From: Neofusicoccum parvum
Taxonomy: Eukaryota; Ascomycota; Dothideomycetes; Botryosphaeriales; Botryosphaeriaceae
Length of the DNA: 64,000 nucleotides
Reading direction: 5' to 3'
Assembly: GCA_020912385.1 (NCBI GenBank)
Contig: CP087208.1
Span: forward strand, 1,302,001 to 1,366,000
Each line of letters opens with the position of its first letter. Position 1 is the first letter of the stretch. A model generated the notes under the pieces. The model saw nothing but the letters and a program-made list of their open reading frames with translations. It had not been told where the DNA came from and ran no database searches. Shown one piece after another: positions 47,394-59,338 of the stretch. A program made the translations under genes and the position numbers.

Positions 47394-48416
47394 ATGCGCA
47401 CCTCCACCGTCCTCCTCACTTCCGCATGCGGCCTCGCACCCGCGTATTCCTTCTCCCTCTCCTCCTCCCTCTCTTCATCCCTTGACACCCTCGACACCCT
47501 CAAAACCCGCGCCCTCTCCACCATCGACACCCTCCTCCCCCGCAAAACCCCTGCCTGCCCTGCCATCTGGACCACCGTCTCAGCCGACCTGACCAAAGAC
47601 TTCCTCCTCAACGGCGAATGCACCGACCTGGCACGCGCAGCCATCCGCTACGCCTTCCACGACGCAGGCACCTTCTCCACCAAGCTCCCCACGGTAGCGC
47701 CCGCCTCCGGCGGCGCAGACGGGTCTCTGCTGCTAGCACCAGAGATCGACCGGGCCGAGAACGGCGGGCTGCAGGACTACCACAGCTACATCGGCGGCAA
47801 GTACGCGCAGTACAAGGGGCGCGGGGTGGGGGCGGCGGACCTCATCCAGTTCGCGGGCAGCCACGCGGTGGTGACGTGCCCGGGCGGGCCGACGGTGCGG
47901 ACGGTGGTTGGGCGCACCGACAGCTCCGCGCCGTCGCCGGCGGGCGTGATGCCGCCGGGGTTCGGGCCGGGCAGCGACCACGACAGCCTGCTGCAGCTGT
48001 TCGTCGACAAGGGCTTCAGCGCCGCCGACCTGGCCGCCCTGATCGGCGCCCACACCACCTCGCGCTCCTTCGCCCAGCGCCAGCTGCCCGTCGGCACCCC
48101 CCAGGACAGCACCCCCGGCCGCTGGGACGTCAAGTACTACGGCGAGACGTACGCCCCGCCTGCTGGTGTTGGCCGCTTTGATAGCGACATCGCCCTGTCC
48201 GACAAGACGAAGGCGGTCGGCAAGGAGTTCAACGGCTTCGTCAATAACCAGGGAAAGTGGGTGGGCAAGTTCGCCGACGCCATGTTCCGCCTCAGTGTGC
48301 TGGGCATCCCGCCTGCGACGTACAACACCTTTGCGGACTGCACGGGCGTGCTGCCCAAGGCGACGAGCGCGAAGAGAGACATCAGGGCGGCGCCGATCAA
48401 CGATCGCGCGAGGTGA
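47394..48416 (+). CDS. Secreted class II haem peroxidase
   Basis: A single exon of 340 residues with a signal peptide (MRTSTVLLTSACGLAPAYSF). The distal haem pocket is AAIRYAFHDAGTF (Arg85, His89), and the proximal ligand is LIGAHTTSRSF (His220). ADLIQFAGSHAV, TCPGGPT and VGRTDSSAPSP are family landmarks. Cys residues for disulfides are present. The protein uses H2O2 to oxidise small aromatic donors. I see no Trp at the exposed position used by lignin peroxidases (only three or four Trp overall, none after the calcium loop before His220), and no obvious Mn site, so it fits the generic, low-redox ascomycete type. Start choice: the frame is open 68 codons upstream, but the signal peptide begins only at 47394. 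Confidence 0.9.
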   Translation: MRTSTVLLTSACGLAPAYSFSLSSSLSSSLDTLDTLKTRALSTIDTLLPRKTPACPAIWTTVSADLTKDFLLNGECTDLARAAIRYAFHDAGTFSTKLPTVAPASGGADGSLLLAPEIDRAENGGLQDYHSYIGGKYAQYKGRGVGAADLIQFAGSHAVVTCPGGPTVRTVVGRTDSSAPSPAGVMPPGFGPGSDHDSLLQLFVDKGFSAADLAALIGAHTTSRSFAQRQLPVGTPQDSTPGRWDVKYYGETYAPPAGVGRFDSDIALSDKTKAVGKEFNGFVNNQGKWVGKFADAMFRLSVLGIPPATYNTFADCTGVLPKATSAKRDIRAAPINDRAR

Positions 48417-49775
48417 AGAGGTGGTAATTCTTTTTCTCGGTTCTTGAATTGCTGTCAGCGAGCGGGAAAGACTACGTTCCTTTACTGGCGGACGCAGGCG
48501 CTGGGGGCGTGTCTATTCTTGTATATACTTTTTCTTGTCTCTCCTTATTTTCTCCTGAGAGAGGGCGGCGTTTGGGGGAGCTCGAGTCACGACGAAACGG
48601 ATGGTCTCTTATGCGGCAAGGGTTGGGGGTTTGTCAATTTGTTTTCCAGAGCGCTTGTCCGCTTGGCGGCGGGAGCACTTGGCTGCCGCGTCAGTCACGC
48701 CAGGCGGTCGCCGGCTGCCGCCGAGGACGGAGAAGGGAGCACGGAAAAGCGGAAACGAAAGGGAGCGGCGGCGGGAAGCAGGGGTGGCAGATCGAGTTGC
48801 TATATTGGAGAATTGCCGATACGGAGCGCGCATGCGTCATGGGGACGAATCATGGGACTGGTCGGTAGTCAGAAGATTGGAGCGTTGAGCCCGTCCGCGG
48901 GAAAATGAAAAAAACTCGTCGCAAACTCTCCGTCGCCATGCTTTTTCGCTCGCGTGCTGCCCGCCTTCCAGAAGCACGCGCCCTGCCGCGAGGCGGGACG
49001 ATGCAGCCGGTGGTGGTGTGGCGCGTCGGGGTTTCAGCGCGCGGCTTGACGATCTTAGAGTTGCAGCTACCGCGCACTTGTCGCTGGGCCTTCATCGCCC
49101 CGGCAGCGCGGTCTTGGGAGTGCTTGGTAGGGGAATCAGGACGCGACCAAGCGATGCGGCCGGAAGAGCCGGGAGGCCGTGGCAGCCCATCTCGTGTCGT
49201 GTGTCGTGCGCATGAAACGCTTGTTTGCCGGTGGCAGCGGCGGCCGGCAGGCGTGCGGGTGATGCTCGCGCGGCGCTGAGCGGCTAAATGCAGGGCGGCC
49301 AGGCGCAGCGCCGTCCCTGCATCGAATAGGCACGCGGCGGAGGGCGAGGAGGGCGACGACGACGAAGGTTTGGAGCGTGTGGTGGAGAGAGCCTTAATGA
49401 TGGAGGTGGTGATTTGACTCGCAGATCGCGGCGCCATTGGGCAGCCCGACCTGCCAATGCCATCCGTGCCGCCGCCACCCCCGAAACAACACCTTCTGCG
49501 GGGACGCACTGACTCGCCCGAGCCTCCCCTTTGATGAGCCTCGAAGCAAGCTTCATCCAGAGCCCAGTCGACTGACACGCCCAGGACCGCCCTCCATGGC
49601 CGATAAATTCAATCACCCGCGCACTGTGCGAGCCTCCTCCACTCGCCATCTGACCTCCTTTCGCGGCAGTGGTAGCGACAGTCCCTCTTTTTAGCCCGAC
49701 CACACACCCTCTTTACGGTTCTTTTTATTGTTCTCCAGTCGCTCCCTCAGCCCCACCACCGGGACCACGCCCACC
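48417..49775. other. Intergenic, no gene seen
   Basis: 1.36 kb, GC-rich, with overlapping ORFs on both strands that lack family signals. Confidence 0.5.
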
Positions 49776-51313
49776 ATGAAGCTCCTCTCGACCGCCGCGC
49801 TGCTGGCGCCGCTGGCCTCCGCGCGCTACATCATGTACGCCGACGAGTGGCATCTCTCCGACCTGGGCAACGCCACCACCAACGCCGGCATCGACCACGC
49901 CATCATGGCCTTCGTGTCGACCAACGACTTCCTCACCGACGAGGGCGGCAGCTTCGAGCTGTTCGAGCCCGTCGAGACCTTCCGCGCCCGCTTCGACCCG
50001 GGCGTCAAGGTCATCGCCGCCATCGGCGGCTGGAACGACGTCAACTACACCCTGACCATGAAGGACGAGGCCGCCCGCACCCGCTTCGCTAACAACGCGA
50101 AGAAGCTGATCGACAAGTACAACCTGGACGGCATCGGTGAGCAATCCGCACACGCCGCAGGGGCCGGGGCCGTGACTGACCACGTGAGACAGACATCGAC
50201 TACGAGTACGTCGGCGGCAACGGGGCCGACTACAAGACGGTGCCCAACTCGGAGAAGGTGTGGGAGATTGACGCCTTCCCGCTGCTGCTCAACGCCACGC
50301 GCGCCGCCATTGGCGAGGACAAGACGCTGTCCATCGCGGTGCCCGGCCTGGAGCGCGACATGATGGCCTTCACGGCCGAGACCATGCCTAAGATCGTGCC
50401 GCTGGTCGACTGGTTCGGCATCATGACGTACGACTTCATGAACCGCCGCGACAACTACACCAAGCACCACACCGACCTCGTCGGCTCCAAGGAATCCATC
50501 CAGCGCTACCTCGACCTCGGCCTGCCGCCGTGCAAGGCCACGCTCGGCTTCGCCTTCTACGCCAAGTACTTCACCATCGACCCGGCCTCCGACTGCGCCG
50601 CCGAGCCGCTGGGCCCGTCGTGCAAGACGGTCGCGCTCGAGAACGCCGACGGCTCCGACAACGGCCTGTCGGGCGCGCTGACCTTCGAGCCGTCCAGCGA
50701 GGGCACCGCCGCGCCCGCCAACCTCACCGAGAGCCCCGACGGCACGTGCGGCGCGTCGGCCGGCTACAAGTGCACCGGCACCTACTGCTGCAGCTCTGGC
50801 GGCTGGTGCGGCGACAGCGAGGCCCACTGCGGCCTGTCGTGCCAGGCCGGCTTCGGCGAGTGCAACGGCCTGACCGCCATCCAGTCGTGGGCCAACGCCC
50901 AGGCCGGCGCCGTGTCCGACGAGGTCAACGGCGGCCACTACTTCCTCGACCAGAACGCCTCGCTCTTCTGGACCTGGGACGAGCCCGAGCACATCGCCCA
51001 GAAGTTCCCCGACATCGTCGAGGCCCTGGCCGTCGAGAACGTCATGGCCTGGTCGCTGGCCGAGGACTCGCTCGACTGGCGCCACCTGCTCGCCATCCAG
51101 GCCGGCGTCAAGGAGTACTGCCTGTCCGAGATCGACGGCTTCAACGCCGACTCCTGCGCCGCCGCCCAGAAGTCCAAGCGCGTCCAGCTCGACGTCGACG
51201 TCAAGGTCGGCGCCTACCACCGCAACACCCCCCGCCACTACGCCGCCCCCATCGAGCCCCGCGGCGCCGCCGCCGGCTTCGCTGAGGTCAACGCTCACGG
51301 CCACAGCATCTGA
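49776..51313 (+). CDS. GH18 chitinase with an inserted CBM18 module
   Basis: Exons 49776-50136 and 50193-51313 (56-nt intron) give 493 residues. A signal peptide (MKLLSTAALLAPLASA) comes first. GH18 landmarks are KVIAAIGGWND and the catalytic LDGIDIDYEYV with Glu125; the intron falls inside this motif. MTYDF and, near the end, VMAWSLAEDS close the barrel. Between them, at about residues 303-344, lies a chitin-binding type 1 module with the Cys pattern TCG...YKC...YCCSSGGWCGDSEAHCG. It is nested in the catalytic domain rather than at an end. The enzyme cleaves beta-1,4 chitin. It could attack other fungi, insects or the cell's own wall. Confidence 0.93.
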
Positions 51314-53843
51314 GCGGACGGCGGGTCCGCTGCGGCAGCTCTTTCTTTTCTTCAATAGGGCGTACATAGTGCCGTCAATGTAGACTTGAGTCGAAGTGAA
51401 AAAAAAAATGTTCTTGTTCCTGCATCTGTCGAATATATGTGAAACTCCGGACGATCCAACAGGCGAATGTCTTCGTACGATCTTCAGGATACCAGCGCAC
51501 CACCCTTGGCTTCCGATCGGCTGACGTGTGGGGCCCCACTGGAGAGACCAAAAGGCGAGATGAACAAGCGAAGGACAAACTAAACATGGGCGTGGAACCC
51601 TGAGCAGCCTACCTGTTGGCGAGGTCATGTGACGGTGCTTCTGGGGCCGGGGCCGTAGTGGCCGATGGTCGGGCCGGATGGGTTGCTTGCCTGGGACGAC
51701 GCGTGGTTGCGTGCGGTGGTGTTCACCAGGAAGGAAGAATGTCGGGCAAGGCGCTCACCCGCCGATCGCGGCAAACGTTTCCGCTACCAAGGCACACGAG
51801 TCGGTTTGACCTCCAGGGCCAGGGGGTTGGAAACAAAAAGTGGCATAAGTCATGTCCTGTTTTGTAGAAGGCACAGTCAAGTCCAGGATGCCGCTACGTT
51901 AGATTGAGACTTCATGGAGGCAATAGCTCAGTAACTTATACCAGGCCAAGCCGAGAGGGGGACCGAGAAAACTCGGTTTCCGGAAGGAGTACAATAGGAG
52001 AGTTATATTTTTGGGACTTCCAATAGTGTTCCCTCGCCATCCTGGAAAAGAACAGCGAAGACAACAATAGTTTCCTGGTGATGGGCAGGGGCGATCCTGT
52101 CGAGGCGAAGTCTTGGGGGGCTATAGCACCCCGACCTAAGGGCGGATAGGAGGAGTTGGAGGCGGGTGGCGAGTTGTCGCTGAGGGGTTCCAACGTAGGT
52201 TTGTTTGGAACGCTCGCTGGGCTCGGCATGCTTCAGTTTGGCAGCTCTGCCAGGACACGGCGACTGCCGTCACCACGTGAAGACTGATGGGCCTCCACAG
52301 TCTGTTCGGAGCTCCTGCTCTCGAGCATGCTCGCGGCGGTGGTCCTCTCCTAGCTGTCGAGCGCATCAGCGCAGATCGTGTCGATCCAAGGAGTGGTCTC
52401 GCCCTGTGCGTCTCGCAGGGCGTTCAGGGCGTTGTTCTCGCAATCGCCCTTGGCACGAAAAGATCGCACGAGCAGGCTAAATTTGGCGGCGGTGTAGAGC
52501 AGGTCAGCGTGTCGGGTTCAGCGCGCGTTCAGCAGCTGGATATTGGTGATCTCAGAGCAGCGACGGCAGGCGCCGCTCAGGCCCTGATGAAGATATTCAG
52601 GCAGAGGGCAGTGCTTCGGTCCTGAAATAGCACGCGAGGAAAGAACTGCAGAAAGTGACGGCAGACGGGTGAGGTGCAAACGGGCGCTGTGGTGTTGCTG
52701 GCCAGCAAGGAGCGGTGTTGAAGTGTGGCGTTCGCACAAGGCGAGGAGACGTGCGCGGGAGGCTGAAACGGCGCCAAGGTGGCATTGGAGCGGTGGCATG
52801 CTTTTTTAAGACAGGCCGGTTCCACGAAGGCTTGAGGAGCGCAGCGGTGCCGTTGGGGTCTGGTGACGGGCCGGCTGCCTCAGGCCGGCGCGCTTGATCC
52901 CAGGCAGGCAACCCCACATGCTGGCGGAAATTGAGAGCTGCCGCACAGCCCCGTCATCAACGTGCCACGGACGGCGTGTCGGCAGAAGAGCAGCCAAACG
53001 GCGGTATCCCGACGGCGGCCCGGGTTGGGGCGCGTGAGCATGAGCGAGAGCGCAAGGATACGAGGCGGTGATGAGCGCCAGAGGGCTGAGAGGCTGACCG
53101 GGCGGCAGTGCGGCGCAGAGAGCAAAGCGCGGTGCCTGGCAGCGCCTGTGCCGGCGCCCGTGCGGCTCGACAGGTCCACCAATGGCGGGCGAGAGCGGGC
53201 GGCTGGGCTGAGAGTGAGATGGTGAGGTGTGCCGGGCCAACGCGTGTTCGCCGCAGTTTTGTTTCCGGGCAAACAGCCGCGGCCGCGTTGCCTGTTCCTG
53301 ACCGCCAGCTCAACACCAGACCGCGCCAGCGCCCTCCCCGCCCGTCCCCGCGCTGATGTCCCGATCGCTGCAGGCCGGCCGGGCGGCTGCACTCTACCCG
53401 CGGCGCCCACCACAGCCGGCTGGCAAGGCCGCGGCCGCGCCATGAGCTTGAGTGCCGCGCAGGCCAGACCGCCGGGGGCCAACAAATGACCCGCAGCGCT
53501 GATGTGTCCCTCAATTTGCTTGCAGATGCTCTGCAGCGGTGACTAGCCGCAAGCGGCAGTGCTGGCGACGCTGCCCCAGCCAGTCGAGTCGCGATGTCAT
53601 TTCCCTAGCGGCGCGGATCCTCCCTAATACCCAGCATGCGTTTCAGACAAGCAGTACAAAAGTACTCGCCCACCAACGCCCAGTTCTTCACGCTCTCGCG
53701 CACTCTCGCAAGGCCGGCTCGCTCGCTATTCTCTGACTTTTCAGAGGTCCATTCTTTTCAATCGCGCGCCATCGGCAGCCGGGTTGCTTCCGCTCTCTTC
53801 GTGTCCATACTACTGCTACCCACGGTCTTTACCACCTTCCACC
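51314..53843. other. Long GC-rich intergenic, no gene seen
   Basis: 2.5 kb between chitinase and the expansin-like gene. It contains overlapping GC-driven ORFs on both strands. The last 200 bp are the likely leader of the expansin-like gene and carry an upstream ORF. Confidence 0.5.
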
Positions 53844-53854
53844 ATGCGTTTTAA
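53636..53854 (+). other. Overlapping upstream ORF before the expansin-like gene
   Basis: A 72-codon ORF starts 208 bp upstream of the main ATG (53844) and ends 11 nt inside the main gene in another frame. If it lies on the mRNA, its translation would reduce initiation at the main start. The codon content is not convincingly protein-coding. Confidence 0.35.
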
Positions 53855-55952
53855 CAAAGCCGCTGCCGGCGCCCTCGTGGCCGGCGCCAGCCTCGCCCAG
53901 GCCCAGGAGTACTGCAGCGACCGCTCCACCATTGTGGTCACCGAGTACGTGACTCTGCCCGGCCCGGTCAGCTCGACGCCCGTCTCCGCTGCGTCCACGC
54001 CGCTGTCCTCGGACGTGGAGGGCGCCAACTCGTCTCCTCCCGACGAGACCACCTCGGTGCAGATTGTCACCATCACCCCGGTGCCTGCCACCTCCACCCC
54101 GCCGATGACCACTTCGACCATCTACTCGACCACCTCGAGTGTCAACGCCGAGGGCTCCACGGTCTACCAGACCGCCTACTCGACGACTACGGTAATTGGC
54201 CTATGGAGTTTCCCTAATCTGGCAGCCACTGATCTTTTCGTTTAGGTCTGCCCCGTGACCGAGTCCGCCGCCTCTGAGGGCGAGCTCACCACTCACATCT
54301 CGTCCACCCAGTACACCACTGAGCTCCACACCATCACTCAGTGCTCCGAGTGCACGTCGACGCCTTCCCCCACCCAGTGGACCACGTCGACCATCTACAC
54401 CACTTCGGCCTCTGTCGACGCCACCGGCGGCACTGTCTACATTACCGTGCCCCACACCACCACCGTAAGACATCCATTTCCTCGGCCTTAGCAAATTTCA
54501 TGCAATTGACCATTTTCCGTGCAGGTCTGCCCCGTGACGGCCACTGAGCTGCCCACCATCAGCTCGACTTCCACGACGCAGGTCACCTCGACCATCAGCT
54601 CCAAGTGCACCAACACCCGCACTGTCACCGTTGACCCCGAACCGGTCACTGTCACCGTCACGCCGTCTGCCAGCGCGAGCGGTGCGGCTGATGGCGTTGT
54701 TGGCGCCGCCGCCTACGAGCCGAGCAGCTCGTCCTCTGTCTCCGTGGCTGTCGACACGCCCGTCTACACCCCGGCCCCCGTTGCTGCGGCCACTGCCGGT
54801 GTTGATGGCGCGAGCGGTGCCTCGTCGAGCTCGGTTGCTGTTGACACTCCTGTCTACACCCCGGCCCCCGTTGAGCCTTCTTCGAGCTCGGTTGCTGTTG
54901 ACACCCCCGTCTACACCCCGGCCCCCGTTGAGTCTTCTTCGGTCTCCGTGGCCGTTGACACTCCCGTCTACACCCCGGCCCCGGTCGCTGCGTCGACTCC
55001 TGCCGTCGCTGCTGGCGTTGACGGCGCGAGCGGTGCCTCGAGCTCCGTTGCGGTTGACACGCCTGTGTACACGCCCGTCTACACCCCCTCCGTGGCTGTC
55101 GACACGCCCATTTACACCCCGGCTCCGGTTGTTGAGACCCCCTCCGTCGCTGTTGACACGCCTGTCTACACCCCGGCTCCCTCTTCCAGCGCCCCGGCCG
55201 TGAGCGTCGAGTCCGTGGCGTCCTCGTCTTCCATCGTCACTCCCTCGAGCTCCGTTGCTCAGAGCACCTTTGTGACCTCGAGCGCCCCGGCTGCTACCAG
55301 CTCTGATGCTGGCCTGATTGGCACCGTTGGCGGCACCGTCACCAGCCTGACCGAGGCTGTCACTGGCGAGGCTACCTACTACACCGGTGATGTCTCGGCT
55401 GGTACTTGCTCGTTCACCGGCTACTCCCTGCCTGCGTCCATCTTCGGCACCGCTCTGTCGGACTCCAACTGGGACGACGCCTCCAACTGCGGTGCTTGCG
55501 TCAACATCAAGGGCCCGTCTGGCAGCTCCATCACCGCCATGATCGTCGACCAGTGCCCTGGCTGCGGCGACAACCACCTCGACCTGTTCCAGGAGGCCTT
55601 CACCGAGCTCTCCGCCCTGGCCACCGGTGTCATTGACGTCACCTGGGAGATCGTCGAGTGCGGCATCAGCACTCCTCTTACGCTCGCCAACAAGGACGGC
55701 GCGTCCGAGTACTGGTTCAGCATGCAGGTCGTCAACAGCAACCTGCCCGTCAAGTCCCTGTCCGTCTCCGTCGACGGCGGCAGCACCTGGACCGAGACCA
55801 CCCGCACTACCTACAACTTCTTCGAGTACGAGCAGGGCTTCGGCACCACCACCGTCGACGTCAAGATCACCTCGTCCACCGGCAAGGAGGTCATCCAGAA
55901 GAACGTCACCGTCGGCTCTTCCACCTCGCACGAGTGCGACTCCAACTTCTAA
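53844..55952 (+). CDS. Expansin-like secreted protein with a Ser/Thr-rich repeat linker
   Basis: Exons 53844-54191, 54246-54464 and 54525-55952 give 664 residues. After a signal peptide (MRFNKAAAGALVAGASLAQAQ) comes a Ser/Thr-rich region with two copies of a TTSTIY...TTT|VCPVT unit split by phase-0 introns, then a linker with seven VAVDTP(V/I)YTP repeats. From about residue 469 the DPBB barrel follows (GEATYYTGD, CSFTGYSLP, ALSDSNWDDASNCGACVNIKG, VDQCPGCGDNHLDLFQEAF), with a carbohydrate-binding-like C-terminal domain (WFSMQVVNSNLPVKSLSVSV, WTETTRTTYNFFEY). The protein resembles fungal expansin-like proteins that loosen cellulose or chitin networks without cutting. The linker is probably heavily O-glycosylated. 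Confidence 0.87.
54741..55181 (+). repeat. Seven copies of a VAVDTPVYTP-coding repeat
   Basis: The unit codes for (S)VAVDTP(V/I)YTPAPV followed by a variable Ser/Ala/Pro spacer. Seven copies are present; copy 5 has YTPVYTP in place of YTPAPV, and a longer AGVDGASGASSS spacer appears twice. Synonymous codons differ between copies, which suggests they are not all recent. Confidence 0.85.
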
Positions 55953-57466
55953 GCTGGGTAGCGTGGCACGTTGGCTCCTTTTAGCGCATTCTTCTTCGGG
56001 TCGATAATTCGGCGCGGCTCCTGACATCCAGGAGCGTGCTTCATCTCGACCTGCACATTGTTCTTTCATGTCTATAATTTTCTTTTGCATGCGATTACGT
56101 TATACCTTTGCACATATACCAATGGAGAGAGTTGGGTAGAACGTTCATCTTGACGAGTTTCATATTGTTTGACGTTGACACTGCGCGAAACCTCACTTCC
56201 CATTTCGCATGATTTACAGGATGGCCTGCGCATCATGCTGGCTGTGCATATGAATACTAATCAATAGCACGCATACAGTATATCCCGCTTAGATGCCGAG
56301 ACATGAGTGGGTAGTAGCCGCAGCATTTCCTCGGCCTACGCTATTATTGGCTCGAGTTGGTACACACTACATGCTTTATCGGCGAATAAAACCCACAGCA
56401 CACGGATGTATCTGCACCCACATCCGAACACGATGATAACCAGACTCCGTCAGATCCGGATATCCACAATGACGGTGGGTCGGCTCGAGTGGATCAGAGA
56501 CATTGCCAAGAGCCAGCAGCCAGGACCCATCCGCACATGTGTTGCCGAGTGAATACCCGAAAGGGACGCAAGAAACACACAAGTCCAACCGCCCGACCGG
56601 ACAACGCAACGACTGGCTCCACAAAGCCCATCAAATCCAGCGGGTATACAACGGCACTCGCAGCGCAGCCTGGCCGGGAATAAAAGCCGCCTCTCAAGAA
56701 TTACCCTTTTGGGCGACAAGCCATGGGCTCTGATTCCGCACACCGCGAAATGCGGGGTGATCGACACCCCGCAGCATCCGGCAACCACGTCGCTGCCAAC
56801 CACGGCCGTCACACTTCCATGACAGCGAAGTCCACGCCCCAGTTTTCCGTCTGCACAGATCTGGGAGCGAGCAGCCAATTGCGAGGCCACGATAGGGCGA
56901 TGCAGGCACCGGCCCAGCGGGTATCAGATGCAGATAATATCTGCGGCGGGCGGGACCACGGTTACGAAAGGGGCGGAGCCGTTCCGCGCTGTCTTCTTCG
57001 GTGGGGTCAGGCAAGGCTGTTTGGTTGCACAGCTGACGTCGTTTGGGCCGAGGGCAGGCCTGGCTGCTGTGCAACTGACGGGCGTTCGAAGCTAGCCTAG
57101 CTTCCAAAACCCACCTGTCTACCCCGCTCCCTCTGGGGCCTGGCGCGCCTTTGTCTGCCCCCCGTTTCCCGAACCAGCCAACTGTATTCGCAGGAGGGAG
57201 ATGCAGTGGAGGGCGGGGGTTTTCGTGTGGCTTTTGTGCCGGCGTCCGCGGCTTCGCCGTGCATGTATTTAAGGAACTGAGGCTCCCTTCTCTGGCTTAT
57301 TCCGTAGGACCGAAGGAGATCGCATCACATCTGTTACACACAGGAGCTGCGAGGCTGGGGAATACTTACTTCTCGACTTGCAATTGACACACAGCCAGCC
57401 AGCCAGCACAAGCGATTGCTTTGACGACACCATCCGGACCGCCGACCAAAAGACAGAAACGACACC
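55953..57466. other. Intergenic, no gene seen
   Basis: 1.5 kb of mixed composition between two plus-strand genes. It carries the TATA-like box of the alcohol dehydrogenase gene. Confidence 0.5.
57266..57272 (+). promoter_or_regulatory. TATA-like box of the alcohol dehydrogenase gene
   Basis: TATTTAA, 195 bp upstream of the ATG at 57467, followed by a CT-rich leader. Confidence 0.4.
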
Positions 57467-58734
57467 ATGTCGACGAACCCCGAGAGCACAGCCCAAACGG
57501 GCGAGACGCACCCCGAGATCCCCAAGACCTGCAAAGCCGGCGTCGTCGTCAACGAAGGCCCCGACTTCCGCGTCGAGGTGCAGGACGTCGAAGTTCCCGA
57601 GCCGGGTAAGCCCGCACAAACGCACCCAATCACCACCCCCCACCACCTCCATCCATGACGCCTGCTAACCCACCCCCTCCAACCAGGCCCGGACGAGCTC
57701 CTCCTCCGGCTCAACGCCACGGGGCTCTGCATGTCGGACATCCACTTCATGCAAAACGACTGGGCGGTGCCGCCGATGTCGACGTTCGGGACGCGGTGCG
57801 CGGGGCACGAGGGCGCGGGCGTGGTCGTCAAAGTCGGGGCCAACGTCAAGAACTGGAAGGTCGGCGACCGCGGCGGCGTCAAGCCGCTGTGGGACGTGTG
57901 CGGCGCCTGCGAGCAGTGCTGGGGCGGCAAGGAGAACTACTGCCAGAAGGGCGTCTACACCGGCCTCGTCGCCACCGGCACCTACCAGCAGTACATCACC
58001 AGCCCCGCGCGCTACACCAGTCCGATTCCTGACGGCGTGCCTGATGAGGTGGCCGCGCCGATTATGTGCTCGGCTAGCACGATGCATCGCGCCCTTGTTG
58101 ACAGCGCGCTGCGGCCGAGGGATTGGGTTGTTTTCCCGGGTGGGGGCGGTGGTGTGGGTGTGCAGGGCGTGCAGCTGGCGAAGGCGATGGGGTTCCGGCC
58201 GGTGGTGGTGGACACCGGCGCGCCGAAGAGGGAGCTGGCGACGAAGATGGGGGCGGAGGCGTTTGTGGACTTCAGGGAGGTAGAGAGCGTGGCCGAGGAG
58301 ATCAAGAAGGTGTGCGACGGGCTGGGGGCGCACGGCGTCATCGTGACGGCGCCGCAGGCGTACAAGGATGCCGTCAGCTACATCGGCGACCGCATCAGCG
58401 GGAAGATTGTGTGCGTGGGGCTGCGTGAGTTTCTCCCTCGGTCCGTTATGGTCGTCGACGGCGGTGAAGCTGACTCTTTTTCCCTCTCGCAGCTCCGGCG
58501 GGCGCGACGACTATCGGGGCGGATCCCAACCTTATTGTGTTCAAGAACATGACGATTGTTGGCAGCCTGGTCGGCACCATGTCGGACACGGCGGCGGCGT
58601 TGGACTATGCGAGACGGGGGCTGCTGCAGCCGATTGCTGAAGTGCGTGGGCTGAGCAAGATGCCGGAGTCGGTGCAGCAGCTGCGGAGGGGAGAGGTTGC
58701 CGGGAGGGTGGTGATTGACTTCAACCAGCCCTGA
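57467..58734 (+). CDS. Zinc-dependent alcohol dehydrogenase
   Basis: Exons 57467-57605, 57687-58424 and 58493-58734, introns of 81 and 68 nt, 372 residues. The catalytic zinc ligands are in GLCMSDIHFM (Cys) and GHEGAGVVVKVG (His, Glu). The structural zinc loop is CGACEQCWGGKENYC with four Cys. The NAD site is VVFPGGGGGVGVQGVQLAKAMGF, with VVVDTG at the end of the second strand. The layout is that of tetrameric yeast-type ADH, with an N-terminal extension of about 25 residues over the short form. It interconverts primary alcohols and aldehydes using NAD(H). The GVYTGLVATGTYQQYI segment matches the fungal branch. No targeting signal is seen. Confidence 0.92.
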
Positions 58735-59338
58735 GGGATTGCAGGAGGACGCGCGTGAGAGGGCTGCAGACGGGGATAGAGAGGCTCGACAGACAGCTGA
58801 CACAGAACGGATGGGAGATGATAGGACAGCAACGACAGCGTGAAATGTATTCTGCCAGCTCTGCGGGCACCAGCCTGGCTTAACTGTGAGCAGGGACATC
58901 AAGGTACCCGGCGGCGGGTGACGCGCGCAGGGCGAGGGCGAAACACGGCGAGGCAGAGTGGATCAGGGTCCCGGCCTGGACCCTTTCACGTGCGGACGCG
59001 TTTCTGGAGCGACGCGCGCAGCCTGACTCGGCTCCCAAATTAAATCCAAACCTTCCATCCTTCTGAGCCGCCATGGTGTCGCACATCCTGCCAGGGCGCC
59101 TGCCCGGGACCCTCTGCCACCGCTCCAGACCTGCCTCCATCCCTCCTAACCTGCGACACCCCATTGACTCTCATACTCGCGCCCTCGTCAGTTGACCTCC
59201 AAGCCAGACCCGCCGGGGCGCAGCAGTTCTCTCCGCTCGCGCTCCGTTTCACCCGCCAGTTCACCAGCACATAAACATCCGCCGGTCCTGCCTATTTAAA
59301 CCGCCCTCCACGCGTCCCCCGAACAATTCCCGGCCGCC
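58735..59338. other. Intergenic, no gene seen
   Basis: 604 bp between two plus-strand genes, with a TATTTAAA site near the right end. Confidence 0.5.
59293..59300 (+). promoter_or_regulatory. TATA-like box before the 538-residue protein
   Basis: TATTTAAA, 39 bp upstream of the ATG at 59339. This is close for a fungal TATA box and implies a very short leader. Confidence 0.4.

Noticed and set aside
50045..51628. 527-codon minus-strand ORF
   Set aside because: Antisense to the chitinase coding exon; GC-rich third positions remove stop codons on the opposite strand.
54498..56090. 530-codon minus-strand ORF
   Set aside because: Antisense shadow of the expansin-like gene; it is Gly/Arg/Asp low-complexity caused by the repeat and codon bias.
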